Source: G020354945 sp964570585 (lineage in GTDB: Bacteria; Omnitrophota; Gorgyraeia; JABMRG01; JAFGKX01). From it: 29,655 nt of DNA. The notes beneath the pieces are model-generated. The model made no database searches, was not told where the DNA came from, and saw nothing but the letters and a program-made list of their open reading frames with translations. Made by a program: the position numbers and the translations under genes. Below are positions 1 to 7,018 of this stretch, one piece after another. Each line of letters opens with the position of its first letter. Positions within the stretch are counted from its first letter, which is position 1. Location: assembly GCA_964570585.1 (NCBI GenBank), contig CAZMYR010000020.1, forward strand, positions 1 through 29,655, in the 5' to 3' direction.

Positions 1-363
1 TAACAAATCCGGTAAAACCGGGAGGTTAAAGAGGGCCCGCTCCATAGCCAGGATTGTCGCGTTTTTAATATTAATATCTTCTATGGTATCTTCTAAAACT
101 ATTCCAATTCCAACATGGGCCTTTTCTATAATCTGCTTATATCCTTTTTGCCTGGAGAGGGGGGTTAACCTTTTTGAATCATCTATTTTTGTGGTAAAAT
201 CGAATCTTTTCAATACAACGCAGGCAGCTACAACCGGGCCTGCAAGAGGGCCTCTGCCTGCTTCATCAATTCCGGCGATGCATCTATAACCCTGTTCTTT
301 AACCTTCTTTTCCTGAAGAAGCGTCGGAAGGCTGCTCTTCTTTTGAAATAATCTTTTCTTCAA
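1..363 (-). CDS. rnhB: Ribonuclease HII, N-terminal part (runs off the left edge)
   Basis: RNase HII cleaves the RNA strand of RNA-DNA hybrids and nicks at single ribonucleotides in DNA. The frame is open through base 1 and shows the family signature GIDEAGRGPLAGPVVAA, with the metal-binding Asp and Glu in GIDEAGRG, followed by DDSKRLT. Only about 121 codons are in the window; the C-terminal half with the remaining catalytic acidic residues is missing. No ATG lies upstream in frame. The best start I find is TTG at 363, giving a lysine-rich leader of about 30 residues ending EQGYRCIAGIDEAGRG, as in many homologues. This start overlaps the end of rplS by 65 nt and has only a weak ribosome site, so it is uncertain. 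The rplS-rnhB order is common in bacteria. Confidence 0.88.
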   Translation of the reverse strand, partial: MKKRLFQKKSSLPTLLQEKKVKEQGYRCIAGIDEAGRGPLAGPVVAACVVLKRFDFTTKIDDSKRLTPLSRQKGYKQIIEKAHVGIGIVLEDTIEDINIKNATILAMERALFNLPVLPDLL

Positions 364-688
364 CCCTGGTCTTTTTACCAATCTTTTTCCTTAGATAATA
401 AAGTTTACCCCTCTTTACCTTTCCTGTTCGCACAACCTCTATTTTCTCTACAGAAGGCGAACGAACCAAAAATGTCCTCTCTACCCCTTCTCCATAAGAT
501 ATGCGTCTTACTGTAAAAGTCTCATCTTTACCGGAGCCCTTGCGTGCTATCACTATCCCTTCAAATGGCTGAATTCTTTGCTTTCCGGCCTCGATAATTT
601 TCACATCTACTCTGACCGTATCACCAACGGAAAATTTTGATATATTTTTCCCGGTTGTTTTCTTTTGAGCCTGATTGGTTTTATCCAT
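299..688 (-). CDS. rplS: 50S ribosomal protein L19
   Basis: L19 sits at the 30S-50S interface of the ribosome. The 129-residue product carries family blocks in order: VGDTVRVDVKI, FEGIVIARKG, TFTVRRISYGEGVERTF, SPSVEKIEVV and GKVKRGKLYYLR. A charged C-terminal tail of about 25 residues (KEEQPSDASSGKEG) goes beyond the usual fold and is probably disordered. The ATG is preceded by GGAGG with a 7-nt spacer, which supports this start. It lies 2 nt downstream of the trmD stop, so the two are probably co-transcribed. The order rpsP-trmD-rplS matches a widely conserved operon, but rimM, often between rpsP and trmD, is absent here. Confidence 0.97.
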   Translation of the reverse strand: MDKTNQAQKKTTGKNISKFSVGDTVRVDVKIIEAGKQRIQPFEGIVIARKGSGKDETFTVRRISYGEGVERTFLVRSPSVEKIEVVRTGKVKRGKLYYLRKKIGKKTRVEEKIISKEEQPSDASSGKEG

Positions 689-690
689 TA

Positions 691-1389
691 TTAATCCTCC
701 ATCTCTAGCTGTCTTATATTATTAATTAAATCCGGTCTTTTATTAACTGTCCTTAAGATACTTTCCTTTCTGCGCCACGAATTTATCAATTTATGATTAC
801 CTGAAAGCAGTATATCAGGAACTTTCATCTGGTTATAAACAGCCGGCCTTGTATATTGTGGATATTCAAGTAAGCCAAAAGGGAAAGACTCATACTTAGA
901 AGATTCGCTATCCCCCAATACCCCCGGAATCAATCTAACTATTGCATCTATAACTACCATAGCAGGGAGTTCTCCTCCTGTAAGAATATAATTTCCTATT
1001 GAAATTTCTTCATCAACTATATCTCTGATGCGCTCATCAATGCCTTCATAATGGCCGCTGATAATAATAATTCCTTTTTTTTCGCTTAATCTATAAGCCA
1101 TGGCTTGAGTAAAAAGTTCACCTTGGGGGCTCATCAAAATAACCATAGCATTTCTGTTTCTCTTTTTAACAGACTCAACAGCGTCGAAAACAGGTTGTGG
1201 CCCCAATACCATACCTGGCCCTCCACCAAAGGGTTTATCATCTACCTTTTTATGTTTATCTTTGGTGTAATCCCTGATATTATGGGGGTTTATGCTAACC
1301 TTTTTAGAATCTATTGCCCGTTTTATTATAGATTCTCCAAATACAGCATCAAACATATTGGGGAATAACGTAAGTACATCTATCTTCAA
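691..1389 (-). CDS. trmD: tRNA (guanine-N1)-methyltransferase TrmD
   Basis: TrmD methylates G37 in tRNAs that read CNN codons, using S-adenosylmethionine, and prevents +1 frameshifting. SPOUT-family motifs are visible: KIDVLTLFPNMF at the start, DDKPFGGGPGMV, LMSPQGELF, ISGHYEGIDERI and the cofactor knot region EISIGNYILTGGELPAMVVIDA. I place the start at TTG 1389 because it gives the canonical N-terminus MKIDVLTLFPNMF, is preceded by GGAG with an 8-nt spacer, and yields 232 residues, normal for the family. The longer frame from ATG 1470 begins inside a palindromic repeat and would add 27 residues (including TFPFETGNVS) encoded largely by that repeat. It lies downstream of rpsP and 2 nt before rplS. 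Confidence 0.94.
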   Translation of the reverse strand: MKIDVLTLFPNMFDAVFGESIIKRAIDSKKVSINPHNIRDYTKDKHKKVDDKPFGGGPGMVLGPQPVFDAVESVKKRNRNAMVILMSPQGELFTQAMAYRLSEKKGIIIISGHYEGIDERIRDIVDEEISIGNYILTGGELPAMVVIDAIVRLIPGVLGDSESSKYESFPFGLLEYPQYTRPAVYNQMKVPDILLSGNHKLINSWRRKESILRTVNKRPDLINNIRQLEMED

Positions 1390-1407
1390 CTCGACAACTC
1401 CGTGTTT

Positions 1408-1498
1408 AGAGACGTTTCCAGTTTCAAAGGGGAAAGTGTCCCCTAAGTCGCTTACTACATTGGGGGACATTTTCCTCTTTGAAACTGGAAACGTCTCT
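1408..1498. repeat. REP-like palindrome, family 1, copy 1 (rpsP-trmD spacer)
   Basis: A near-perfect inverted repeat of about 91 bp. The outer arms begin AGAGACGTTTCCAGTTTC and end with its complement. The inner core is AAAGGGGAAAGTGTCCCC facing GGGGGACATTTTCCTCTTT. It fills most of the 130-nt rpsP-trmD spacer and supplies the alternative ATG at 1470. Close copies occur at 3040-3134 and 21256-21350. The hairpin form and multi-copy nature resemble REP/Y1-transposase-associated elements; that origin is inference, since no transposase is in the window. Confidence 0.92.
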
Positions 1499-1519
1499 TT
1501 CTGTCTAACTTCAACCGCA

Positions 1520-1753
1520 TTAGCCTTTCTTTAAAAGCGAACGGACAGTCTCGCTTGGTTTTGCACCGACGCTAATCCAATAATTTACTCTTTCTTTATT
1601 GATATTTAATAATGCCGGACTTTTAGATGGATTGTATATCCCTACCTCTTCTACAGACTTACCGGTGGTCGGTACACGAGAATCACACACTACTATTTTA
1701 AAATGAGGTCTTTTTTTACCTCCCATTCTCTTTAACCTTATCACACAAGCCAT
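1520..1753 (-). CDS. rpsP: 30S ribosomal protein S16
   Basis: S16 is an early-binding small-subunit protein. The 77-residue product begins MACVIRLKRMGGKKRPHFKI and continues VVCDSRVPTTGKSVEEVGIYNP and RVNYWISVGAKPSETVRSLL, which are diagnostic blocks. The ATG at 1753 has an excellent ribosome-binding site (AGAAGGAGG, 7-nt spacer). A longer reading to 1831 would run back into the murA 3' end and is unlikely. It starts 19 nt downstream of the murA stop. Its SD context, GGAGGCGAAAC before ATG, is the same as that of rpmE, another ribosomal protein gene here. Unlike in many bacteria, no KH-domain or rimM gene follows; a family 1 palindrome lies before trmD instead. Confidence 0.97.
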   Translation of the reverse strand: MACVIRLKRMGGKKRPHFKIVVCDSRVPTTGKSVEEVGIYNPSKSPALLNINKERVNYWISVGAKPSETVRSLLKKG

Positions 1754-1772
1754 TGTTTCGCCTCCTTCTGTT

Positions 1773-3032
1773 TTACTTTTTCCTCCATATATGAGCGCCG
1801 AGTGATGACAACTTTCGCTCAATCTGCTCATATCCTCTATCTAAATGATAAATACGGGAAATCTCCGTAGTGCCTTTAGCAGCAAGTCCGGTCAAAACCA
1901 ATGCCGCAGATGCACGCAAATCAGAAGCCATAACCGGCGCCCCGGTCAAACTCCTTGGGCCTTTTATAATTGCGCTTTCACCCTCAAGAATAATATCTGC
2001 CCCCATTCTGTTTAATTCACTAATATGCATAAATCTTTCAGGATATATCTTCTCTGTAACAATGCTTATCCCTTTAGCCAGGCACATCATAGCCGTTATC
2101 TGGGCTTGCAAATCTGTCGGGAAACCCGGAAAGGGTAAGGTAACAACATCAATCGGTCTTATAGACTTAGTTGCCTTTATCTTTATGCCGTTTGGTTTTT
2201 TAATTATTGAGATACCTGCTGCTTTCAATTTATCAATAACTGCTCCGAGATGTTCGATGTAAGCACCTTCAATTGTTACATCGCCGCCGGCCATAGCTGT
2301 AGCAATCATAAATGTGCCAGCTTCTATCCTATCCGGAATTACTGTGTGAGTAGCACCGCCTAACTTTTTCACCCCCTCTATTTCTATTATATGAGTACGG
2401 TGCCCTTTTATCTTAGCGCCCATTTTTATAAGCATCTCTGCTAAATCTACTATTTCGGGTTCACAGGCAGCGTTCTCGACTCTGGTTTTACCTTTAGCCA
2501 AAGCGGCGGCCATCATTACATTGGCAGTAGCTAATACTGAAGAGCCAAATGCCCCGCCCAGATACATATCCGAACCCTCCAATTGCTTTGCTTTAGCAAG
2601 AACATAACCGCTGGCGATGTCAATATCTGCGCCTAATGCCTTTAAGCCCTTAAGATGTAAGTTTATGGGCCTGGGCCCGATAACGCAGCCACCAGGTAAG
2701 GAAACTTTGGCATGTTTTTGCCTTGCTAATAAAGGGCCCAAAACGCAAACAGAGGCGCGCATAATGCTGACAGATTTGTATGTTGCCGTATCACCCTTAT
2801 AATCACCCGGCTCTATAATTAATGTATTATGGTTAAAAACTACTTTTACCCCTAACCGCTGAAGAAGCCGCATCATGGTTCTGACATCGCTTAAATTGGG
2901 AACATTTTTTATGACACAGCGCTCTTTTGTAAGCAGGCAAGCAGCCATAATAGGCAATGTTGCGTTTTTGGAGCCGCTATTTTTTATCTTTCCCTTTAAT
3001 CTATTTTGTCCTTTAATGAAAATTGTATCCAT
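1773..3032 (-). CDS. murA: UDP-N-acetylglucosamine 1-carboxyvinyltransferase MurA
   Basis: MurA transfers enolpyruvate from PEP to UDP-GlcNAc, the first committed step of peptidoglycan synthesis in the cytoplasm. The 419-residue product has the expected length. Visible motifs are the substrate-binding Lys22-Asn23 in NSGSKNATLP, the active-site Cys116 in LPGGCVIGPRPINLHL, the catalytic-Asp region FPGFPTDLQAQ and the C-terminal DLRASAALVLTGLAAKG. Having Cys rather than Asp at the fosfomycin site predicts sensitivity to that drug (inference from the family). I chose ATG 3032 (MDTIFIKGQNRL). The reading from 3059 adds nine residues derived from the adjacent palindrome. The start lies 20 nt inside the repeat-extended end of prmC, so translation may be coupled. 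Confidence 0.96.
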   Translation of the reverse strand: MDTIFIKGQNRLKGKIKNSGSKNATLPIMAACLLTKERCVIKNVPNLSDVRTMMRLLQRLGVKVVFNHNTLIIEPGDYKGDTATYKSVSIMRASVCVLGPLLARQKHAKVSLPGGCVIGPRPINLHLKGLKALGADIDIASGYVLAKAKQLEGSDMYLGGAFGSSVLATANVMMAAALAKGKTRVENAACEPEIVDLAEMLIKMGAKIKGHRTHIIEIEGVKKLGGATHTVIPDRIEAGTFMIATAMAGGDVTIEGAYIEHLGAVIDKLKAAGISIIKKPNGIKIKATKSIRPIDVVTLPFPGFPTDLQAQITAMMCLAKGISIVTEKIYPERFMHISELNRMGADIILEGESAIIKGPRSLTGAPVMASDLRASAALVLTGLAAKGTTEISRIYHLDRGYEQIERKLSSLGAHIWRKK

Positions 3033-3981
3033 CTCTTGTAGAGACGTTTCCAGTTTCAAAGGGGAAAGTGTCCCCTAACTTGTTTTCTAATCGCTTTGGG
3101 GGACATTTTCCTCTTTGAAACTGGAAACGTCTCTTTCTGTTCTTAGCAACAGCTACTCTTTCTCTGCCGTTATAATCCTTTATTATCTTTACATCGTAGA
3201 AATCTTTACTCAAAATTTGCCTTACAGCATTTGCAATATCAGGGCCAACCTCAAAAAATATGCAACCTTTTTCTTTTAAATAAAATAAGGCCGCTTTACA
3301 AATTGTTTTGTAAAATCTTAGCCCATCTTTACCGCCGTCTAAAGCCTGTTTAGGTTCATTTTTCACATCTTGCGGCAAATCTTTTAACTCTTTAGTTTTT
3401 ATATACGGTGGATTACAAGTAATGACATCAAAAAAAGACTCGCTTTCCTTTTCCCAGGGTTTAAAAAGATCACCGCATCTAAATTCGATATTGCTACTTA
3501 CATTGTTTAAAAGGGCATTCTCATAGGCTGTATGTATTGCTTTCTCTGAAATATCAGAAGCAAACATTTTATAGTGTGGCAACATTTTTGTCAATGAGAT
3601 TGCAATATTGCCACAGCCGGTGCATAGGTCTAAGATATTAGTTGTAAGTTGTAAGTTGTAAGTTGTAAGTTTTTTAACTACTGTATCGATGAGGATTTCA
3701 GTTTCTGGTCTCGGAATAAATACCCCTTTTCCTGTTTTAAACTCAAACCCGTAAAAGGAGGCTTTGCCTAAGATATACTGTAAAGGTTCGCCTTTTGCTC
3801 TTAGCTCTATGAATTCATAAAGATTTTGCATCTGAAACTGATTAAGTTCGGCATCTTCTGTATAAAGGTCTATTCTTTCGCAGTTCAATAAATGGCAAAA
3901 AATATACTCAGCTTCTATACGCGGGTTGGGTAGGCCTTTTACTTTAAGATACTTTTCAGCGTCTTTTAACTCTGCAATCAT
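3013..3981 (-). CDS. prmC: Peptide chain release factor N5-glutamine methyltransferase PrmC, C-terminally extended by a repeat
   Basis: PrmC methylates the glutamine of the GGQ motif of release factors, and its likely substrate RF1 is encoded immediately upstream with a 4-nt overlap. A helical N-terminal domain (1-80) precedes a SAM-dependent fold with motif I DLCTGCGNIAISL (about 118-130) and the catalytic NPPY at 190-193. The natural protein should end near RVAVAKN (about residue 280). Here a family 1 palindrome has been read through, adding about 40 residues including RGKCPPKRLENKLGDTFPF. A second oddity is a heptanucleotide tandem repeat read as LTTYNLQLTTN just before motif I. The 322-residue length exceeds the usual 275-290 because of these additions. 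Catalytic motifs are intact. Confidence 0.94.
   Translation of the reverse strand: MIAELKDAEKYLKVKGLPNPRIEAEYIFCHLLNCERIDLYTEDAELNQFQMQNLYEFIELRAKGEPLQYILGKASFYGFEFKTGKGVFIPRPETEILIDTVVKKLTTYNLQLTTNILDLCTGCGNIAISLTKMLPHYKMFASDISEKAIHTAYENALLNNVSSNIEFRCGDLFKPWEKESESFFDVITCNPPYIKTKELKDLPQDVKNEPKQALDGGKDGLRFYKTICKAALFYLKEKGCIFFEVGPDIANAVRQILSKDFYDVKIIKDYNGRERVAVAKNRKRRFQFQRGKCPPKRLENKLGDTFPFETGNVSTRDGYNFH
3040..3134. repeat. REP-like palindrome, family 1, copy 2 (3' end of prmC)
   Basis: A 95-bp inverted repeat with the same arms as the copy at 1408-1498 (AGAGACGTTTCCAGTTTC) and a slightly different loop (CTTGTTTTCTAATCGC). It abuts the murA start and is translated through in the prmC frame without a stop. 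The loop is almost identical to the copy at 21256, so those two are closest relatives. Confidence 0.92.
3641..3671. repeat. Heptanucleotide tandem repeat (GTTGTAA x4) inside prmC
   Basis: Four perfect head-to-tail copies of GTTGTAA (3641-3668) plus GTT. The unit is not a multiple of three, so each gain or loss of one copy shifts the prmC frame; only changes of three units keep it. It encodes part of LTTYNLQLTTN between the N-terminal domain and the SAM motif. A related heptamer, GTTCGTA x5, lies in tsaD. Confidence 0.95.
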
Positions 3982-5045
3982 TTTATACCCTGTAGTTTTA
4001 ATTTTTTCTCTGCATTAAGCAGGGCAGATACAATCTCATCAAGGTCGCCTTCCAAAACAGACTCTAACTTATGAATGGTTAAGCCTATCCGATGATCTGT
4101 GACTCTTCTGCTCGGAAAGTTATAAGTTCTTATCTTTTCACTTCTATCGCCGGTGCCAATCTGTCTTTTTCTGTCTACGGAAATCTTACTTTTCTGCTCC
4201 CAATCTATTTTGTTTAACAATCTAGCTCTTAAAACCTTCATGGCCTTATTTTTATTTTTATGTTGAGAACGTTCATCCTGGCATGTAACTACAATATCAG
4301 CAGGAAGGTGAGTTATGCGCACAGCAGAATCTGTTACATTTACGTGCTGGCCGCCGCGACCGCTAGAGCGGAACGTATCTATTCTTAAGTCCTTAGGATC
4401 TATCCTTATCTCTACCTCTTCTGCCTCCGGTAACACAGCAACAGTTGCTGCAGAAGTATGTATTCTGCCGGCAGTTTCTGTAACAGGCACACGCTGTACG
4501 CGGTGAACGCCACTCTCATATTTAAATTTTCTATATACGCTTTTCCCTTCTACAGAAAATGTAATTTCTTTTATGCCCCCTCCTCCTTGTGGCGAGGTAT
4601 TCATCACATCCACTTTCCAGTTATTCTTTTGGGCAAATTTGCTATACATCCTAAATAATTCTTGCGCAAACAATCCTGCTTCAAGCCCTCCAGTCCCTGC
4701 TCTTATCTCAACAATGATATTTTTATCAGCATAAGGCTCTTCAGTAAGAAGTTGCTCTTCGAGCTGCTTCTTAATAGAAGATGCCTTCTCCTGGATGGTA
4801 GAAATTTCTCCCCTTGCCATATCAATAAACTCTGCTTCATGTTTTTCTTTAAGCATATCTTTTAATTTTTTAACCTCTTGCTGTAATCGAAGATACTGCT
4901 CGTATTTATTAACTATACCTGACAGAGAAGAGAGCTCTTTTGCATATTTGCTATAGGCAGACCTATCCATTACTACAGCAGAATCTGCCAGTAAACTCTG
5001 CAGCTGTTTATATCTTTTTCTTTTTTCTTCTAACGCTTCAAACAT
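3978..5045 (-). CDS. prfA: Peptide chain release factor 1
   Basis: RF1 recognises UAA and UAG in the ribosomal A site and triggers peptide release. The 355-residue protein shows a coiled-coil-like N-terminus (1-105), the block IVEIRAGTGGLEAGLFAQELFRMY, the stop-codon tripeptide PVT (187-189, in RVPVTETAGR), which marks RF1 rather than RF2 (SPF), and the catalytic GGQ at 231-233 in SSGRGGQHVN. The C-terminal block IRTYNFPSRRVTDHRIG is present. The prmC start overlaps its stop by ATGA, consistent with paired expression of the factor and its methylase. Upstream is a 349-nt repeat-filled gap, then rpmE. The ribosome site is modest (AAGAGA before ATTATG). Confidence 0.97.
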   Translation of the reverse strand: MFEALEEKRKRYKQLQSLLADSAVVMDRSAYSKYAKELSSLSGIVNKYEQYLRLQQEVKKLKDMLKEKHEAEFIDMARGEISTIQEKASSIKKQLEEQLLTEEPYADKNIIVEIRAGTGGLEAGLFAQELFRMYSKFAQKNNWKVDVMNTSPQGGGGIKEITFSVEGKSVYRKFKYESGVHRVQRVPVTETAGRIHTSAATVAVLPEAEEVEIRIDPKDLRIDTFRSSGRGGQHVNVTDSAVRITHLPADIVVTCQDERSQHKNKNKAMKVLRARLLNKIDWEQKSKISVDRKRQIGTGDRSEKIRTYNFPSRRVTDHRIGLTIHKLESVLEGDLDEIVSALLNAEKKLKLQGIK

Positions 5046-5136
5046 AATTATCTCTTACGCCATGTGAAGGAAAAGATATGCAACACCATTTACAGTGAGT
5101 TTTGAGTATTGTGAGTGAGACATTAGAAATTTATAA

Positions 5137-5353
5137 AGATTTTGTGTGTTTATCGGAGCGACTGTCAAAAATTGCGAAATCCCGGCGAGAAGTGAGCAAT
5201 TTTTGTCACAGCGAACAAAAAGTGCCTTTCGCCGAAGGCGAAAAATACTTTTTGTGAGCGACAAGCGGAGATAAGCCCTGCATAATCGCGAAGCGATTAA
5301 GCAGGACTAGTCCTGTTGAAATCCTTTGGATTTCTACAGGGCACACAAAATCT
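5137..5353. repeat. Nested palindromic element, family A, copy 1 (rpmE-prfA gap)
   Basis: The 349-nt gap between prfA and rpmE contains no gene; this 217-bp element fills most of it. Terminal inverted repeats are AGATTTTGTGTGTTTATC on the left and, on the right, GATAAGC...ACACAAAATCT, interrupted by an inserted pair of hairpins. Inside are further inverted repeats: CAAAAATTGC/GCAATTTTTG, then ACAAAAAGT/ACTTTTTGT enclosing TTTCGCC-GAA-GGCGAAA. A further 40 bp on the left (GAGTATTGTGAGTGAGAC...) is shared with the copy at 14641. Small ORFs across it are artefacts of the palindromes. Confidence 0.88.
5277..5341. repeat. Two hairpins inserted in the arm of the family A element
   Basis: Relative to the copies at 14641 and 27097, about 65 bp interrupt the right terminal repeat between GATAAGC and ACACAAAATCT. 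The insert consists of hairpin CCTGC.TAATCGC-GAA-GCGATTA.GCAGG, the linker ACTAGT, and a second hairpin CCTGTTGAAATCC-TTT-GGATTTCTACAGG. This looks like an element inserted into another element. Confidence 0.75.
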
Positions 5354-5358
5354 TCATT

Positions 5359-5393
5359 GAGATTGCTTCGTCGCTTCGCTTCTCGCAATGACG
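5359..5393. repeat. GTCATTGCGAG-type dispersed repeat
   Basis: Read on the minus strand, the sequence is GTCATTGCGAG, then AAGCGAAGCGACGAAG, then CAATCTC. I recognise this as the short imperfect palindrome found in many copies in unrelated bacterial genomes. Its 3' partner ATTGC/GCAAT arms are present. It begins right after the rpmE stop and precedes the family A element, so the rpmE 3' region carries two repeat types back to back. Confidence 0.8.
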
Positions 5394-5394
5394 A

Positions 5395-5595
5395 TTATTT
5401 TTTCCCATATCTTTTCCGGAACTTCTCCACCCTCCCTGCTGAATCAAGCAGTTTTTGCTTACCTGTGAAAAACGGGTGGCATTTAGAGCATATTTCTACT
5501 TTTATGTTCTGTTTCGTAGAACGGGTATGAATCACTTCGCCACAGGCACAGGTTATAGTGGTTTCCTTGTATTCAGGATGTATCTTATCTTTCAT
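5395..5595 (-). CDS. rpmE: 50S ribosomal protein L31, zinc-binding form
   Basis: L31 bridges the central protuberance of the large subunit to the small subunit. The 66-residue product has the family N-terminus MKDKIHPEY and four cysteines, Cys16/Cys18 and Cys36/Cys39 (CAC, CSKC), so it is the zinc-binding C+ type. The C-terminal block FFTGKQKLLDSAGRVEKFRKRY is typical. The start is fixed by GGAGG with a 7-nt spacer (GGAGGCGAAACG before ATG). It follows rho by 73 nt; rho-rpmE-prfA-prmC is a widely conserved order. The leader can fold so that the ribosome site is paired (see 5603-5663). In many bacteria zinc-type L31 is regulated by zinc, but I see no Zur-box consensus. Confidence 0.96.
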   Translation of the reverse strand: MKDKIHPEYKETTITCACGEVIHTRSTKQNIKVEICSKCHPFFTGKQKLLDSAGRVEKFRKRYGKK

Positions 5596-5602
5596 CGTTT
5601 CG

Positions 5603-5663
5603 CCTCCAATTTTAACGAAGTTAAAATTGTCCCGAACAATGCGACGAATAGGAGCATTGGAGG
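5603..5663 (-). promoter_or_regulatory. Structured rpmE leader that can pair the ribosome-binding site
   Basis: On the transcript, CCTCCAAT (5663-5656) is complementary to ATTGGAGG (5610-5603), which contains the rpmE Shine-Dalgarno. Alternatively CAATTTTAAC-TTC-GTTAAAATTG (5629-5607) forms a perfect 10-bp hairpin ending at the SD, and ATTGT/ACAAT forms a small upstream stem. The structures are mutually exclusive, as in a translational switch. It could instead be another palindromic repeat; regulation is inference. Confidence 0.45.
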
Positions 5664-5668
5664 GACTA

Positions 5669-6916
5669 TCATTGATTGATGCTCATTAGAAATTCTGCAT
5701 TTGTTTTTGTTTTTTTTAATTTTTCGATTAAAAGCCCCATGGCTTCATCGCTATTTAATTCATTGAGTGCTTTTCGCATAAGCCATATCTTTCCCAGCTC
5801 ATCTTTATTAAGTAGCAATTCCTCTTTTCTGGTATTGGACCTTTTGATATCAATGGCAGGATATATGCGTTTTTGAAATAGTCCGCGGTCCAATTGAAGT
5901 TCCATATTGCCGGTTCCTTTAAATTCTTCAAATATAACCTCATCCATCCTACTACCTGTTTCTATTAATGCGGTGGCTATAATTGTCAATGAACCTCCTT
6001 CTTCCACGTTTCTAGCGGTTCCAAAAAATCTTTTGGGTTTATGAAGCGCATTCGAATCAACACCGCCTGATAATATCTTACCGCTATGAGGGACTACTGC
6101 GTTATAGGCCCTGGCCAGGCGGGTTATGCTATCCAATAATATCACAACATCCTTCTTGCTTTCAACAAGTCTTTTGGCTTTTTCCAGCACAATCTCAGCT
6201 ACCTGCACGTGCCGCTGGGCTGGTTCATCAAAGGTAGAACTTATAACCTCACCTTTTACGGAACGCTCCATATCGGTAACTTCTTCCGGGCGCTCATCTA
6301 TAAGAAGGACAATAAGAATTGTATCCGGGTAATTAGTGATTATAGCATTAGCTGTTTTTTGAAGTATTACAGTCTTACCACTATACGGAGGTGCTACTAT
6401 CATGCCTCTCTGCCCTTTGCCTATGGGGGTAAGCAGATCCATTATCCTTGTTGTTATTTCTTCTGCGTTAATTTCCATCCTAAACCTTTCATGTGGATAT
6501 AGAGGGGTAAGATTGTCAAAAAACGCCCTTTCTCTTATCTTCTCCGGATTATAGAAGTTGGCAGCTTCAACTTTAAGAAGGGCAAAATACCTTTCACCTT
6601 CCTTTGGCGGCCTTACCTGGCCGCTTATCGTATCGCCTGTTTTCAGGCTAAACCTTTTTATCTGGCTTGGCGAAACATAGATATCATCAGGACAAGGAAA
6701 ATAATTATAATTAGGCGATCTTAAAAAGCCAAAGCCATCAGGTAATACTTCAAGCACGCCCTGGCCATAGGTATTGCCTTCTTTCTCTATCTTGGCCTGT
6801 AATATCTTAAAGATAAGGTCCTGTTTTCTCATCCCAGCCGTTCCATTTATCTTAAACTCTTTTGCCAACTTATTCAACTCCGATACCTTTTTTGTTTTAA
6901 GTTCTTCTATGTCCAT
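5669..6916 (-). CDS. rho: Transcription termination factor Rho
   Basis: Rho is a hexameric RNA helicase that ends transcription of untranslated RNA. The 415-residue protein has an N-terminal Rho_N/SAP-like helical domain (MDIEELKTKKVSELNKLAKEF, 1-40), a cold-shock-like RNA-binding domain (about 50-120, FGFLRSPNYNYFPCPDDIYV) and a RecA-like ATPase with Walker A APPYSGKT (175-182), LLIDERPEEVTDM, DSITRLARAYN, SGGVDSNALHKPKRFFGTAR and TALIETGSRMDEVIFEEFKGT. I chose ATG 6916 because it has AGGAGGAG upstream at good spacing and gives the normal length. The reading from 6988 adds 24 residues from the palindrome and linker before it. It follows coaE, separated by that palindrome. Confidence 0.97.
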   Translation of the reverse strand: MDIEELKTKKVSELNKLAKEFKINGTAGMRKQDLIFKILQAKIEKEGNTYGQGVLEVLPDGFGFLRSPNYNYFPCPDDIYVSPSQIKRFSLKTGDTISGQVRPPKEGERYFALLKVEAANFYNPEKIRERAFFDNLTPLYPHERFRMEINAEEITTRIMDLLTPIGKGQRGMIVAPPYSGKTVILQKTANAIITNYPDTILIVLLIDERPEEVTDMERSVKGEVISSTFDEPAQRHVQVAEIVLEKAKRLVESKKDVVILLDSITRLARAYNAVVPHSGKILSGGVDSNALHKPKRFFGTARNVEEGGSLTIIATALIETGSRMDEVIFEEFKGTGNMELQLDRGLFQKRIYPAIDIKRSNTRKEELLLNKDELGKIWLMRKALNELNSDEAMGLLIEKLKKTKTNAEFLMSINQ

Positions 6917-6938
6917 CTTGCTCCTCCTGTTAGTCCTG

Positions 6939-7018
6939 TTAGGGACGTTTCTGAAATCTAAGGGGGAAGTGTCCCCAGAAGGGGACATTTCCCTCTTTGA
7001 TTTCAGAAACGTCCCTAA
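6939..7018. repeat. REP-like palindrome, family 1c (coaE-rho junction)
   Basis: An 80-bp inverted repeat with perfect 20-bp arms (TTAGGGACGTTTCTGAAATC and its complement). The inner part, GGGGGAAGTGTCCCC facing GGGGACATTTCCCTCTTTGA, matches the family 1 core, but the arms differ. The coaE stop codon (TAG at 7017-7015) lies in the right arm. Confidence 0.93.

Noticed and set aside
1390..1470. Longer TrmD from ATG 1470
   Set aside because: The extra 27 residues come largely from the palindrome; TTG 1389 has a good ribosome site and gives the canonical N-terminus.
5055..5388. Two small minus-strand ORFs between rpmE and prfA
   Set aside because: They cover the nested palindromic element; composition and lack of homology motifs mark them as chance frames.
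6917..6988. Longer Rho from 6988
   Set aside because: The added residues come from the family 1c palindrome and linker; ATG 6916 has a near-perfect Shine-Dalgarno and gives the usual length.
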